Origin: Eubacteriaceae bacterium
GTDB taxonomy: Bacteria; Bacillota; Clostridia; Eubacteriales; Anaerofustaceae
Length of the DNA: 64,000 nucleotides
Direction of reading: 5' to 3'
NCBI GenBank assembly: GCA_009782875.1
Contig: WRIE01000001.1
Span: 124,001 to 188,000, forward strand
Positions 9,386 through 18,306 of the stretch are shown in pieces. The notes under the pieces are model-generated. The model searched no databases. It was given only the letters and a program-made list of their open reading frames with translations, and was not told the DNA's origin. The stretch's first letter is position 1. Every line of letters begins with the position of its first letter. A program made the translations under genes and the position numbers.

Positions 9386-9568
9386 GTGCGTTGGAGAACG
9401 CTGAATTCGATATTGCATTGAGTTGTCTCCGAGAGTTGCTCAAAAGTGTCCTCAAATTCGCTCTCGATGAACTATCTTATTCTGTTTTTTGTCTAACCTG
9501 AAAAGAGCCATATCTGTGATGCCTGTGGAAACGGCATGCCCATATTTTTATATTGTGGCTGTCTCAAC

Positions 9569-10513
9569 TTACTCTTCGTATTTGATGCCCATCTCACGGA
9601 GCATGATCTCAGCCTCGGCCCGTTTTTCGAGGCCGACTCCAAACATGCCCATGGCTTGCAGGAGCCCGATCTCCAAATCCCGCACAACCACAGCAAGGCC
9701 GCGCATCTTTTCCTGCTCCACACCCCGCTCTATGCCCTGCTCGTGGGCAGTGTGCATCTCCGATTCCCTCCTTGCCTGCTCCATCTCCTGCCAAGTAGCC
9801 AATTCCCTCTCATCCTCTGTCAAGTTGGCGAAGTCGACCCGCGATTTCGCTTTTTTGATATATTCGGGGGCTCCAACGGGGATATCCCCCCCCGTTGAAT
9901 AGTATGCTCCAAAACTCGTGGTTCTCCACATCAAACCCTCAGTGCTTCCCAATCTCAAACAAGGATAGCGCATAATAGTCTTTTTCCACGCCTGTATCCC
10001 GCTTCTTGTCGTAAAAAACCAATTCATGGAATGGGGACGGGTCATGGAAGAACTCCAAGCCCGTGATGGCAAGCAGATGCACCGGCTTCAAGCTGGAGTT
10101 AAGCAGCGGCTTGCCCCTTGCGTTGGCCCTCATCCTGCCCGCCGCTGCATAGTTTTGCCTGTAGGTCTCCGCCATGTAAAAGAAAGCCCTGGGCAGGAAG
10201 TATGCGTCGGCATACATTTGCAGCTCCACAACCAAGTCTGCCATCTCCACCGCGACCGAGACATCCTGGTGCACGGCCCTCATCTTGTTGGCAGGCCTGC
10301 GCCCTCTTTCGTGCCCTCCAATGCAGCCTTGTAGGCGTTGATCGAGTAGGGCGCCACAATGTTTATCTCGCCTAAATCAGCCTCTATGCCGAAAAAGTCC
10401 CTTATGAAGCCTTGGGTTATGTCCTTGGGCTCCTCGCTGGCGAGCATCTTCTTGAACAAAAGGTCATTGGTCGGAGCCAGCGTCACTGTCCCATAGTTGT
10501 TGTCCATAAACAC
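9569..10513 (-). pseudogene. Rpn-family (PD-(D/E)XK) nuclease, frameshifted
   Basis: The family is the recombination-promoting nuclease / putative transposase group (Rpn, PDDEXK_2). The N-terminal piece (from ATG 10513) reads LAPTNDLLFKKMLASEE and IRDFFGIEADLGEINIV, the classic start. The middle piece in another frame (about 9940-10290) reads VELQMYADAYFLPRAFFYMAE, which includes the nuclease E-x-Q strand, and HLLAITGLEFF. The C-terminal piece in a third frame (about 9569-9900) reads EYIKKAKSRVDFANLTEDER and a helical Arg/Glu-rich tail. At least two frameshifts inactivate it. A second decayed member lies at 15614-16190. Confidence 0.85.
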
Positions 10514-10914
10514 AATTATACCTTTCCTGCTAGCCCATTTGCTTCCATCGCCGGCTGCCTGTGGATAAAAAAACTTCCTCTTTTTGCTATGAGCGCAGCA
10601 GGGCGCATGCCCATTGTTTCACTCTATTTATTTCACAAGCCCCCTTTCAAGACCAAGCTTTACAGGCTCAAAAAGCCCATCGGCTTTAATGCCCGCATAC
10701 ATCCCTTAGATCTAGATATAAAGCATGTTGTCACCGGTTATAACCCATATAGCCTTTGCTGCCTTTAAGAAAAGGTTTTGAGCGTCTGTCCCTTTCAGGA
10801 TTTCTGCCTTTGTGCTTGCAGGCGCTTCAGCAAGCTTCATCGCCAGCCTAGCATGCTTTGCCACTTATATTTGCAACAATACATATTGCTTTAACGCCAT
10901 TGGTTCCTGCCATC
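10514..10914. other. Intergenic region, nothing recognised
   Basis: A 400-base stretch between the Rpn pseudogene and the end of the binding-protein-like gene. I see no supported gene, repeat or clear terminator. Confidence 0.4.
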
Positions 10915-12060
10915 TCACCTTGTATTGGACAAACCTTCGATTATCTGGTTGTAGCCATCCATTTTCAATCCTTGGACTACTGAGTAAATCTCTTGGGGGA
11001 TTCCTTCGATGTGGATTTCTCCCAATTCTGTAAGGAATTTGTCTGTGTTTGCGCTCACCAATCCCATTCTAAAACCGTATTTTTCAAATGCTATCTCTTG
11101 AATCCGCTGGTTTTTCTCTAAAGCGTCAACGAAAATTGTGCCTTTGTCATTGAAAGAAATGATGCAGTGGCTGTTCCAAATGGTAGGCTCTGGATACAAT
11201 ACAACTATCCTGCCAGCAACTTTATTGTACTCTGAAGGATTGGAGATCGCCCAATCTATCAAGCTCTTTTCGTAGTCGACGATAACCGGGTATGCCCCCA
11301 TTCCCATCATCAGGTATTTATTGAACAAATCAATAGGGGCTGTTCCCATAAACCCGCTTTTGATGTAGTATTTTTGGAGCCTTTCAATGGTTTGCTCAGT
11401 AATTTTGCCGCTCTGGTTCGTCGAATCCATTATTGCGGCGAGCAAACCATAGTAAGTTGCGCCTGGGCTCGATTTTTCCGGGTCTACAGACGCTATATTG
11501 ATAGCATTTGGATTTGAGTATACAGGGGAGCCGGCATTTGCTATGTCCCGCCATTTCACCTCATCATCAATAAGGCTCAAAAGTTTTTCCATGCCAGTGA
11601 CATAGTAGGTCTCTCCCCGTTTAGACACGATCCCTTGCGAGACGAGCAAGTCGGCAACTTCCTTCCAGCTATACATGACAATAGGGGTCTTGAGGGCAAT
11701 AAACCCTTTTTGCCTTTTATATACCTGGTTGTTTGCCTGTGTGTATTGCTCGTAGAAACGCTCGTCTGAAAAGAATACCGCATCGTAGCTGTTGGCAGCG
11801 TCATCGGCAAGCGCTTGGTCGCTGATTCTGCCATTGCTCCAACTGATATGCTCGACCTTGATGCCATACTCCTGCTCAAGGATCAAGTTTATCTCCTCAT
11901 CGGCAAGGAAGTTTTCTTTTCCTCCCCCTGTAGCGCAAACGACAGTTGCCAGCTGTGGCGCTTTCGGGCTGAATATTCCTCCAAAGATGAAGATTCCGCC
12001 AATAGCCAAAACCAGAAATATCCCGACTCCATAAATAAAATTTTTATGTTTTTTCATCAT
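10915..12060 (-). CDS. Membrane-anchored solute-binding-like protein
   Basis: A 381-residue protein with a basic N-terminus (MMKKHK), one transmembrane anchor or uncleaved signal (about residues 8-28, YGVGIFLVLAIGGIFIFGGI) and an extracytoplasmic domain resembling periplasmic-binding-protein type 2 folds. Motifs include the beta-strand APQLATVVCATGG, VYKRQKGFIALKTPIVMYSW and INIASVDPEKSSPGATYYGL. No lipobox Cys is present. It shares the general layout of the binding half of the VWA protein encoded upstream and is the third gene of that operon. The start is the ATG pair at 12055-12060; upstream the frame stays open to 12135, but that DNA is the conserved leader. No ABC transporter partner is adjacent, so it may be a sensor or surface protein rather than an uptake component. 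Confidence 0.7.
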   Translation of the reverse strand: MMKKHKNFIYGVGIFLVLAIGGIFIFGGIFSPKAPQLATVVCATGGGKENFLADEEINLILEQEYGIKVEHISWSNGRISDQALADDAANSYDAVFFSDERFYEQYTQANNQVYKRQKGFIALKTPIVMYSWKEVADLLVSQGIVSKRGETYYVTGMEKLLSLIDDEVKWRDIANAGSPVYSNPNAINIASVDPEKSSPGATYYGLLAAIMDSTNQSGKITEQTIERLQKYYIKSGFMGTAPIDLFNKYLMMGMGAYPVIVDYEKSLIDWAISNPSEYNKVAGRIVVLYPEPTIWNSHCIISFNDKGTIFVDALEKNQRIQEIAFEKYGFRMGLVSANTDKFLTELGEIHIEGIPQEIYSVVQGLKMDGYNQIIEGLSNTR

Positions 12061-12332
12061 TCCTACGCGAGGGCTCCCCTTCCGCATGCGGGCTAGGCGG
12101 GGGAGGAATCGCGCCTCCTTATATAGCCTTCTCAAAGCTAATAGTGTGTACGTTCTTGATGGTGTTGCTGCCTTTGTTTAGTTAATTGCCATCTAAGCCC
12201 CGAAGCCCAGAGTAGCCGCTAGCCTTCGTTTCAAAACAAACAACCCTTTGCCTTCCGGTATTAGGGCAGGGGATAGTTGGGCGTTCCTTGGCTCTTGTTT
12301 CACAAGCAATGCAGCCAGCTAAGCTTTGTTGG
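12061..12332 (-). repeat. Paralogous intergenic leader, copy A
   Basis: On the minus strand this spacer matches the spacer at 12919-13277 along most of its length. Shared words include CTAGCGGCTACT, AGGAGGCGCGATTCCTCCCC and CCTCGCGTA, placed immediately before the ATGATGAAAA start. The end forms a hairpin: CGCGA-(5-6)-CCCC, an internal GC-rich stem, GGGG-(5-6)-TCGCG. The outer architecture resembles the right-end hairpins of IS200/IS605 elements. The reading frames of the two copies differ although the DNA is conserved, so it is not being kept as protein. Confidence 0.65.
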
Positions 12333-12918
12333 CTACCTGTTTAAAGTTTGCTGGAACTCGTTTTCGCGGAGCAGCTCCATTGTGACCAGCATATCAATCT
12401 CAACTGACATAGACTCGTCTTCGAATAAGTCTTTTAGCGTCCTGTTGAGCTCTTTATTAAATACGTTAAAAAACTCAATATACTTTCCGTTATTAGCAAA
12501 ATTGTATTTGCTTGCTTCCAAGTAATGCTCTGCCACACTAATGAGGGATGGCAGATAGTCCCGGATGAACCTTCGGAATGATTCGGGCTTGCCTAGGCCG
12601 CTGTTTAGAAACTCAAGTGTTTTGTCCAAGCTTTCCTTTATTGAAACAAGCTCGCTTTTGATGGAGTCCTCTTCCACTTTCAGAATAATTGACTTAAGGG
12701 TTTCTGTTTGGCTCTTAAGCATGCCAATCATCCATTCAGGGTTGATCCAATTCTCATCAGCGAGTTTCTTCTTGTTTTTATCAAGCATTCCAAGGTAGGC
12801 ATAAAATACGATAAACGATATCAACCCGGGAACCAAGCTTATAGGGCTTCTTGCAAAGAGCCAAACTATTGTGGATAATAAAGCGCCAATCATCGCGCTT
12901 GCTATAGAGTTTTTCATC
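12333..12918 (-). CDS. XpaC-like (5-bromo-4-chloroindolyl phosphate hydrolysis family) protein
   Basis: A 195-residue protein with a two-pass hydrophobic N-terminus (about 5-45, ALLSTIVWLF and LVPGLISFIVFYAYLG). A long helical cytoplasmic part follows, with the family segment FRRFIRDYLPSLISVAEHYL (about 120-140). XpaC homologues in Firmicutes usually sit beside TelA-type toxic-anion-resistance proteins and VWA proteins. Here the VWA gene is upstream and TelA is absent from the window. The start is the ATG pair at 12913-12918, just after leader copy B. The frame is open to 13139, but leader conservation across different frames argues against an earlier start. Molecular function is not established. 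Confidence 0.7.
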
Positions 12919-13277
12919 ATTCTTACGCGAGGATACCCCTTCCTCAAGCGGTAGCCAAGGCTACCGCTTGTCGGGGGAGGAATCGCGCCTCCTATGTTGC
13001 CTTCCTCAAAGCCAATAGAGTATTGCCGGTTTTTTATTAATTCTATTTTCTTAACACTGTAACTGCTTTCGTTGAGTTCGTTGCCGCTTAAACCCTGCAA
13101 TTCAAAGTAGCCGCTAGCTCTACTGCCAAAACAAGCCACTCGCTCCCTTCTGCTTTCACTTTGTCGAACAAGCGGCAGCGATGCACAAAATATGGCGCTT
13201 TGTTGGCTTACCCCACGCCTTTTTTAAGGTTCGCTTTGTGCAAGCTGCGGTAGGTGTAAGTGGTGGGTTATTGACTT
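12919..13277 (-). repeat. Paralogous intergenic leader, copy B
   Basis: This spacer, between the VWA gene and the XpaC-like gene, matches copy A (12061-12332) on the minus strand. It has an internal 11-bp hairpin (AAGCGGTAGCC / GGCTACCGCTT, 12947-12970) flanked by CCCC/GGGG and CGCGA/TCGCG arms. Similarity also covers the upstream part (TTTGTTGGCT(T)ACC on the plus strand near 13212 and 12323), so nearly the whole spacer is duplicated. Confidence 0.65.
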
Positions 13278-14858
13278 TTAGTTGTATCCCCTTACTTCCT
13301 GAAATGCCTTTTTCAAGTCTTCCCGCCCATCAAAAACTTTTCCCGTTGAATAGGCAGCTATTGGTTCCAGTTGCGATGCGTTGGCTTCGCCGAACATGAT
13401 AGAGAGGATAGGTATTTTGCCATAGCTTTCTTTATAGAATTGCTCCAGCGACATTTGGGAGTCCCAATCCGAGGAAGCTTCGCCATCGGTCATATTGACA
13501 ATTGAGACAGAGTAGCTGTCTGCGCCATCTTGAGAAATATCAATCTCGTTTAGCGCCAGCAGCAAGCCTGCGTGCATGTAAGTGCCCCCATTGGGGCTAT
13601 AGCTTTCTAGGGCCGCCAGCAACTCCAATGACTGGGACCCGTCTCCCGACGCTACAACTTTGGCATCGCTGGCAAACACAATTATTGTGATTTTGTCGTT
13701 TTGTGTAAACTGCAGGAAATCTTTTGAAGCTTCTTCTGGATCCAAAATGTAGGACATGGCGTCCATTAATTGCATATGGCCGCTTCGAGCCATGCTCCCC
13801 GAAAAATCCAGGCAAAAAACCGTATGGGAAGGCTTTCTGAAAAGCTCCTGGTAAATATTCAATGACTCTGTGATAAAGCCTGCAGACGGGAACACAATAG
13901 CGCTTATATGCTCTTGCCCCCTTATTCCCCAGCTTTCCTTGAAAATGCTGGAATTCTCCGGTGAAATGAGCCCGCCAATGTCTGTGCGCATCCCTAAATC
14001 GGCGAGAAGCTTTTTGCCGTCTTGGCTGGTGACAAAGGATTTGAAAGCCAAAAACTCTTGGAGCTTGCTATTGTTCCCCTGGTCGATATAGGCTAATGGA
14101 TTGTCGCCTATGGCGACCCCGTCGCTTGGATAAAGCAGGAACATCGGCTCTTTACCTTGGGCTTCCAACTCCCTGTTCAAGCGAACCAGGTTTCCTTCTG
14201 ATGAAACCATGCAATCAAATGCGCCCTCCTTTATAAGGGCATTTAAATAATCGTCGCTGCCTGAAGACCGCTCGACACCCATAAACAGTGAAGCCAACTC
14301 GCTATATAGCTGGTCGTTGGACAAGTGCTCTAGAGTCAACACATTCGGGTTTCCAGATAGCGCAGACAAGAGCCCGATGTATGCCGCAAGCCCGCTGTTT
14401 GTCTGGGATACGCTTGGCATGATGAATGAAAGCTTCCCTTGCTTGATGGCGCCAATTATGTCGCCGATCCCAACTTCTCCCATGAAACCGAGCTGCCGGG
14501 CTTTTGAAATTCTGACGCCAAACACGACAGGGCTGGCGCAAGTGAACGCCGTGTTGCTTAACCGCTGCCCCCCAGAAAGCATGTCCAGCGGAATCGAGTT
14601 TGAAAGCCAAACTGCGTCATAAGGGCACTCATTGCTTTGGAGGATATTCTTGATTGTTGTGATGCCTTCGTAGTCCACTTGGATTTGCTTGCCGTTATTT
14701 TCCCGGACATACTGGTTTATCACTGCCTCGAATGGCATGAGGTCATTGCTCATTAGGATGCGCAGTTGGCTAGAGCCAACTGTTTTTCTTTTGCTGCATG
14801 CAGATGTAAACGCCAATGCCAGCGCTAGCAGCAATATTACCAACTTTTTTGTTTTCAT
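13278..14858 (-). CDS. Lipoprotein with solute-binding and von Willebrand A domains
   Basis: A 526-residue secreted lipoprotein. The signal peptide ends in the lipobox LAFTSAC (Cys about residue 21). Residues about 30-320 form a substrate-binding-protein domain (RILMSNDLMPFEAVINQYV; LSFIMPSVSQTNSGLAAYIG). Residues about 340-526 are a VWA domain with the MIDAS motif DFSGSM, the later Thr in NGGTYMHAGL and the strand Asp in IVNMTDGE. The start is ATG 14858, with GGGAGA upstream. Fusions of this kind occur in Firmicutes next to XpaC/TelA genes. It is the first gene of a three-gene minus-strand operon. It probably binds a ligand or metal at the cell surface; no transporter partner is visible. Confidence 0.85.
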   Translation of the reverse strand: MKTKKLVILLLALALAFTSACSKRKTVGSSQLRILMSNDLMPFEAVINQYVRENNGKQIQVDYEGITTIKNILQSNECPYDAVWLSNSIPLDMLSGGQRLSNTAFTCASPVVFGVRISKARQLGFMGEVGIGDIIGAIKQGKLSFIMPSVSQTNSGLAAYIGLLSALSGNPNVLTLEHLSNDQLYSELASLFMGVERSSGSDDYLNALIKEGAFDCMVSSEGNLVRLNRELEAQGKEPMFLLYPSDGVAIGDNPLAYIDQGNNSKLQEFLAFKSFVTSQDGKKLLADLGMRTDIGGLISPENSSIFKESWGIRGQEHISAIVFPSAGFITESLNIYQELFRKPSHTVFCLDFSGSMARSGHMQLMDAMSYILDPEEASKDFLQFTQNDKITIIVFASDAKVVASGDGSQSLELLAALESYSPNGGTYMHAGLLLALNEIDISQDGADSYSVSIVNMTDGEASSDWDSQMSLEQFYKESYGKIPILSIMFGEANASQLEPIAAYSTGKVFDGREDLKKAFQEVRGYN

Positions 14859-15613
14859 AAAATTTCTCCCATACTGGGCAACTGGTTTGGCTGGTATCGA
14901 AACAAGCCCGTACAAGCCAGCTATTACTATTTTGCCTCACAGCTGTTGCGAATTCAATAGCAAAACAAGAAAACTGGCATAACAATAGGCTGGTTGGCTT
15001 GCCAATGTCTGATGTCATGATATTTGGCACGCAAAGCGCCAAGTAGGTAATAGACAGTAAAACGGTGATGAATGCGGTCAATTGCCAGCCGCTATTCAAT
15101 TCAAGATTCAGCCCCACGCTAAGAGTGGGAGAATAGCGTAAGCCGTAAACGATCCTTCGAATAATACGTCTTCCTCTGGTAAACTGGGAATGTTTATCAA
15201 AGAAAAGAGGGAGACATTTCGCAGCTTAAGTTTATCACACACAAGGGACACTGCACAAATAAAGTCACAACCCATATATGCAGATGGGCAAAAATAATAG
15301 CGCCATCCAGCTTGATATATGACATTTTTTTACGTCGCGTTTCCAAACTGGGTATCTACCTACTATATTGTGTTCATATCGAAATGCCAAAGCAAAGTGA
15401 TATATGGGCGTTGAGAAAGGATGCCAAAAATGCACTGCACAAACTTTGGGAAATGAAGGGTGTCGAAATCGTGGAATTTCGGGCTTGAGCAATTCAGGAA
15501 GGAACTGTCTCGTATCTAGGGTACAGTTTGCTTCGCTTGATTTATTTTTCGAAAAAAGCCTTGCTAACAAGGGAGAAAATCCCTATTACAAGACTTTGTC
15601 TGCTTTTATTCAA
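14859..15613. other. Region upstream of the VWA operon, no supported gene
   Basis: It must hold the promoter of the minus-strand operon, but I could not single out a convincing one. A minus-strand frame (14770-15117) contains a hydrophobic stretch (LTAFITVLLSITYLALCVP) that could be a remnant of a membrane protein; it is interrupted and lacks a ribosome site. Confidence 0.4.
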
Positions 15614-16190
15614 TTAATCATTGCCGAGCAATGCGCGCAAACGTGATATTTCGGCATCTTTGTCAGCGATTTCAGCATCTTTGCCTGCAACAACACCCTG
15701 CCACTTTTTACGTTCCTCGCGAGCTTCCTTACGCGCTTCCTCGCACGCTTCTTCCTGCCACACTTCTTTCGCAATGTCGATATTGAATTCTGTAAACAGC
15801 ATACTTTCCACCTCCGATTCGTTTTGCTCCAGAAACTCCGCCAATATGCCTTGGCTAATACACCATTACACGCTCCACAAAAGCTGTGTAGCCGTAAAGC
15901 CAGGAGCTCCCCGTTGCCGCCTGGGTTAATTTTACGACCCTGGCGGTCAGGTCCAAACTTCCGAATTTTCCTGGCGGCTTTTGCCCTCTGCCATAAAAGC
16001 GCCGGATAGCTTCAGCATCTGCTCAGGCGGAAATGGCTTCACGCCATTGTAGAGGACTATGAGCTCGGGCGTTGGCACCTTGATCAGCGGATCTTCTCAT
16101 ATACCTGCGCGATATACATCAGAAACCGGAGCGGCATATTATCATTTAGAGTGGACTGGTGCTCAACCAGCACAACAAACTTGAGGAGCT
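15614..16190 (-). pseudogene. Second Rpn-family nuclease, decayed
   Basis: The upstream part reads FVVLVEHQSTLNDNMPLR, then FLMYIAQVYEKI (about 16100-16185), the hallmark of Rpn/PDDEXK nucleases. A broken middle part has KVPTPELIVLYNG-like sequence. The 76-residue C-terminal frame 15614-15844 reads LFTEFNIDIAKEVWQEEACE and ends in a coiled-coil tail of repeated Lys-Asp-Ala-Glu-Ile. Stops and frame changes lie between the parts, and the N-terminus is missing or unrecognisable. Confidence 0.75.
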
Positions 16191-16817
16191 TGTGGATGAA
16201 AAAGATGTACAGCTCTCTTTCTTCGACGAAGACACAGGCACAGAGGTTGTCTTACCGGAGGAGCCTGGAGTGAGCTACATATTGCGAAAAAAAACCTTGC
16301 CAGGGAAGCTTCGGGGAGAAGACAAGAGATGCCGCTGGCCTCCAAGACAGAGGCTTTGCTTGAGGAAAAAGCCGTCCCGAAGCGCAAAAGCCGGCGACAC
16401 CAATTTGGCAAAAAAGGAGGCGAAAGTATTTGTGGCAGTGCGCCAAGAAGGCGTTCTATGCCTCAACATATTCAGGCCAAGGAGAGATGAGGGAGATCGC
16501 CTCATCGATGCCAGGCACACTTTTTCGCTGATGGCAGTCTCGCTGTTTTCTGTGACAAGGTTGCATGCGAATTTGTGCCCGCCAAACTCGATGCGCACCG
16601 CAAATTTATGTTAGTATTTTGCTGGCAGCCTGCCCTGTGGAAGGCGGCTTTCCCAAGGGGAGCTGCAACTGTTTGATAACCGCTTTGAGGGCGGCGTGGG
16701 CAAGGGGCTGCAAAGTAGTCCTTGCCCACGCTGTGCCCATATAGACCACAGGAGCTTGGAGGCGCAGGGGCATGGAGACGACAATCCATCCGGGCGTAGG
16801 TTATTGTATTGTTCTTA
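16191..16817 (+). other. Unassigned stretch, possible IS66 transposase remnant
   Basis: A plus-strand frame from about 16159 reads LEELVDEKDVQLSFFDED and then an RKK-TLPGKL segment, weakly like the N-terminal linker of IS66 TnpC transposases. No zinc-finger or catalytic region follows. I would not call a gene here. Confidence 0.25.
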
Positions 16818-16841
16818 TTAAAATTCGAATTTGAATTTTAA
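16818..16841 (+). promoter_or_regulatory. Palindromic operator-like site upstream of URO-D gene 2
   Basis: Two perfect 9-base arms, TTAAAATTC and GAATTTTAA, are separated by GAATTT. The site lies 23 bases upstream of the -10 element TATACT (16864-16869), so it overlaps or abuts the -35 region. This placement suits a dimeric transcription factor. Confidence 0.6.
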
Positions 16842-16860
16842 TCGACCTATTCGTTAGCTG

Positions 16861-16869
16861 TGGTATACT
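16861..16869 (+). promoter_or_regulatory. Extended -10 promoter element of URO-D gene 2
   Basis: TGGTATACT is an extended -10 (TGnTATAnT). No good -35 is present at 17 bases, which fits an extended -10 or activator-dependent promoter next to the palindrome. Confidence 0.5.
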
Positions 16870-16908
16870 TAGGTTAAGAAATAAAAAAAATGTAGGAGGA
16901 TAGAAAAA

Positions 16909-18093
16909 ATGGGCACATCCAGCACTGGTGTTGGCTTTCACAAGCAATTAGTTGACGATGCCGTAAGGTTTAAAGCCCCCGCTAGGGTTCCATTCATTCC
17001 CCACTTCTATCTTTGGTCGGCGCTTGACCAGGGATATAAGATTTCTGATGTCTGCACTGACTTTGAGCTTAACATCAAAGTCCAAAGAAATTTCCATGAG
17101 AAGTACAAATTCGATGTTTTCAAATCCCAATCCGGTCTTCTGTGCAATCCACTTGCGATACTGGAAGGCATAGGAACAGGCTTCAATGTCTTCAATGACG
17201 ATGCCGAGTCGATCGAAATTGACGACTTCCAAATTATGTTTGGGCATGATTATGATGCGTTCCTTGCTGATTGGAGGCGTTTTCTATGGGAGGTTATGCT
17301 CCCGAGAAAGTTCCCTGAATGGAACAATCTCAAAGTCTCAGACCTGGCTAGGCACATAGGCACATACAGGGAGTTTACCAGCCATCTAGCGACATTAAGC
17401 GAAATAGCGACAAAAGAGCTTGCTCTGCCGAAGATGAATGCCGTCGCGCCAGCATTCTTGCCGGTGGAGTGTTTTTATATGTACTGGATGGGTTTGCAAG
17501 GAGCGTCCAAGGAAGTGCGCCGCAACCCTGGCAAGTTCCAAGATGCTGTAGCGCTGCTTGACAAAGAGATCATAGACCCCTTTGTTGAGCTGGTAAAGCA
17601 AGGCGTTGATGTGAGCGAGTCGGCATTTGTGACATCAGTTACATTCCTTGCCCAGAATTTTATGAACTCCAAACAGTTTGGCCAATATTACTGGCCTACC
17701 GTCAAGAAAATTCTCGATGCAGTAACCGGACAAGACCAAATTATGCACATTTTCGCCGAAGGCATGATCATCCGACTTGCTGACTTTTTTAGGGATGTCG
17801 AAAAAGGGCATCTAGCGATCCAGATTGAGCAGGACAGCCCGTATGATTTTGTCAAGGCTCTTCCAAACGTCGCTTGCATCGGTGGAGTCACAACACACTA
17901 TCTCGGCCACACGCCAGCTGATGAATGCGTGGCGTATGTGAAGCGATTAATTGACGACTTGGGCACAAGCGGCGGATTCTTGCTTGCGCCTGACAAGATG
18001 ATGTCCTATAGGAGAGACGCCAAAGGCGAGAATCTAAAGGCTGTATGCGACTTTGTCGCTGAATACTGGCTTGCCAGCGCACAGGAGGTGTAA
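16909..18093 (+). CDS. Uroporphyrinogen-decarboxylase-fold protein, copy 2
   Basis: A 394-residue protein of the URO-D superfamily, distantly related to the copy at 7386. Shared features are the EVMLPRKFPEW segment (ETLLPRKYPEL in copy 1), the QFGQYYWPTVKKI segment (QYDEFFWPYFKLQ in copy 1), an IFAEG strand (IFIEG in copy 1) and a glycine-rich end GTSGGFLLAPD. The canonical decarboxylase and MtaA zinc motifs are not evident, so activity is unassigned; a corrinoid- or tetrapyrrole-related reaction is possible. TAGGAGGA lies at 16893-16900. A 49-codon gene starts 2 bases after the stop, and a YdcZ-type transporter follows; the three form one operon ending at the terminator at 19323. Confidence 0.8.
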   Translation: MGTSSTGVGFHKQLVDDAVRFKAPARVPFIPHFYLWSALDQGYKISDVCTDFELNIKVQRNFHEKYKFDVFKSQSGLLCNPLAILEGIGTGFNVFNDDAESIEIDDFQIMFGHDYDAFLADWRRFLWEVMLPRKFPEWNNLKVSDLARHIGTYREFTSHLATLSEIATKELALPKMNAVAPAFLPVECFYMYWMGLQGASKEVRRNPGKFQDAVALLDKEIIDPFVELVKQGVDVSESAFVTSVTFLAQNFMNSKQFGQYYWPTVKKILDAVTGQDQIMHIFAEGMIIRLADFFRDVEKGHLAIQIEQDSPYDFVKALPNVACIGGVTTHYLGHTPADECVAYVKRLIDDLGTSGGFLLAPDKMMSYRRDAKGENLKAVCDFVAEYWLASAQEV

Positions 18094-18094
18094 A

Positions 18095-18244
18095 ATGGGC
18101 AGCAATGTAAATATGGACCAATCGCTTAGCGACTATGACAAGGCTATTGAGGAGCTCTCCAAGCTTCTTGATTTTCTGCCTGACGACCCAGCCGCAAGAA
18201 AGCTATGGCTGGATGGAATGGCTGACCGTTACATAAAGCTTTGA
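18095..18244 (+). CDS. Small acidic protein next to URO-D gene 2 (49 aa)
   Basis: ATG 18095 is 2 bases after the URO-D 2 stop, with AGGAGGTG just upstream inside the end of that gene. The product contains DYDKAIEELSKLLDFL, PDDPAARKLWLDGM and ends ADRYIKL; it is acidic and probably two helices. The DxAIEEL segment resembles the start of the small protein after URO-D 1 (8555). The conserved pairing suggests a partner or subunit of the URO-D-fold enzyme. I know no named family. Confidence 0.7.
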   Translation: MGSNVNMDQSLSDYDKAIEELSKLLDFLPDDPAARKLWLDGMADRYIKL

Positions 18245-18252
18245 TGGAAACC

Positions 18253-18290
18253 CGGCTTCCTTTTTAGGCGAAAGCCAAGAGAGGAAGCCG
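18253..18290 (+). other. Intra-operon hairpin
   Basis: The stem CGGCTTCCT / AGGAAGCCG, with an inner GGCGAAAGCC hairpin, lies between the small gene and the transporter. There is no T tract, so it is more likely an mRNA-stability or processing element than a terminator. Confidence 0.5.
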
Positions 18291-18306
18291 TAATCGGGAG
18301 GAATTT

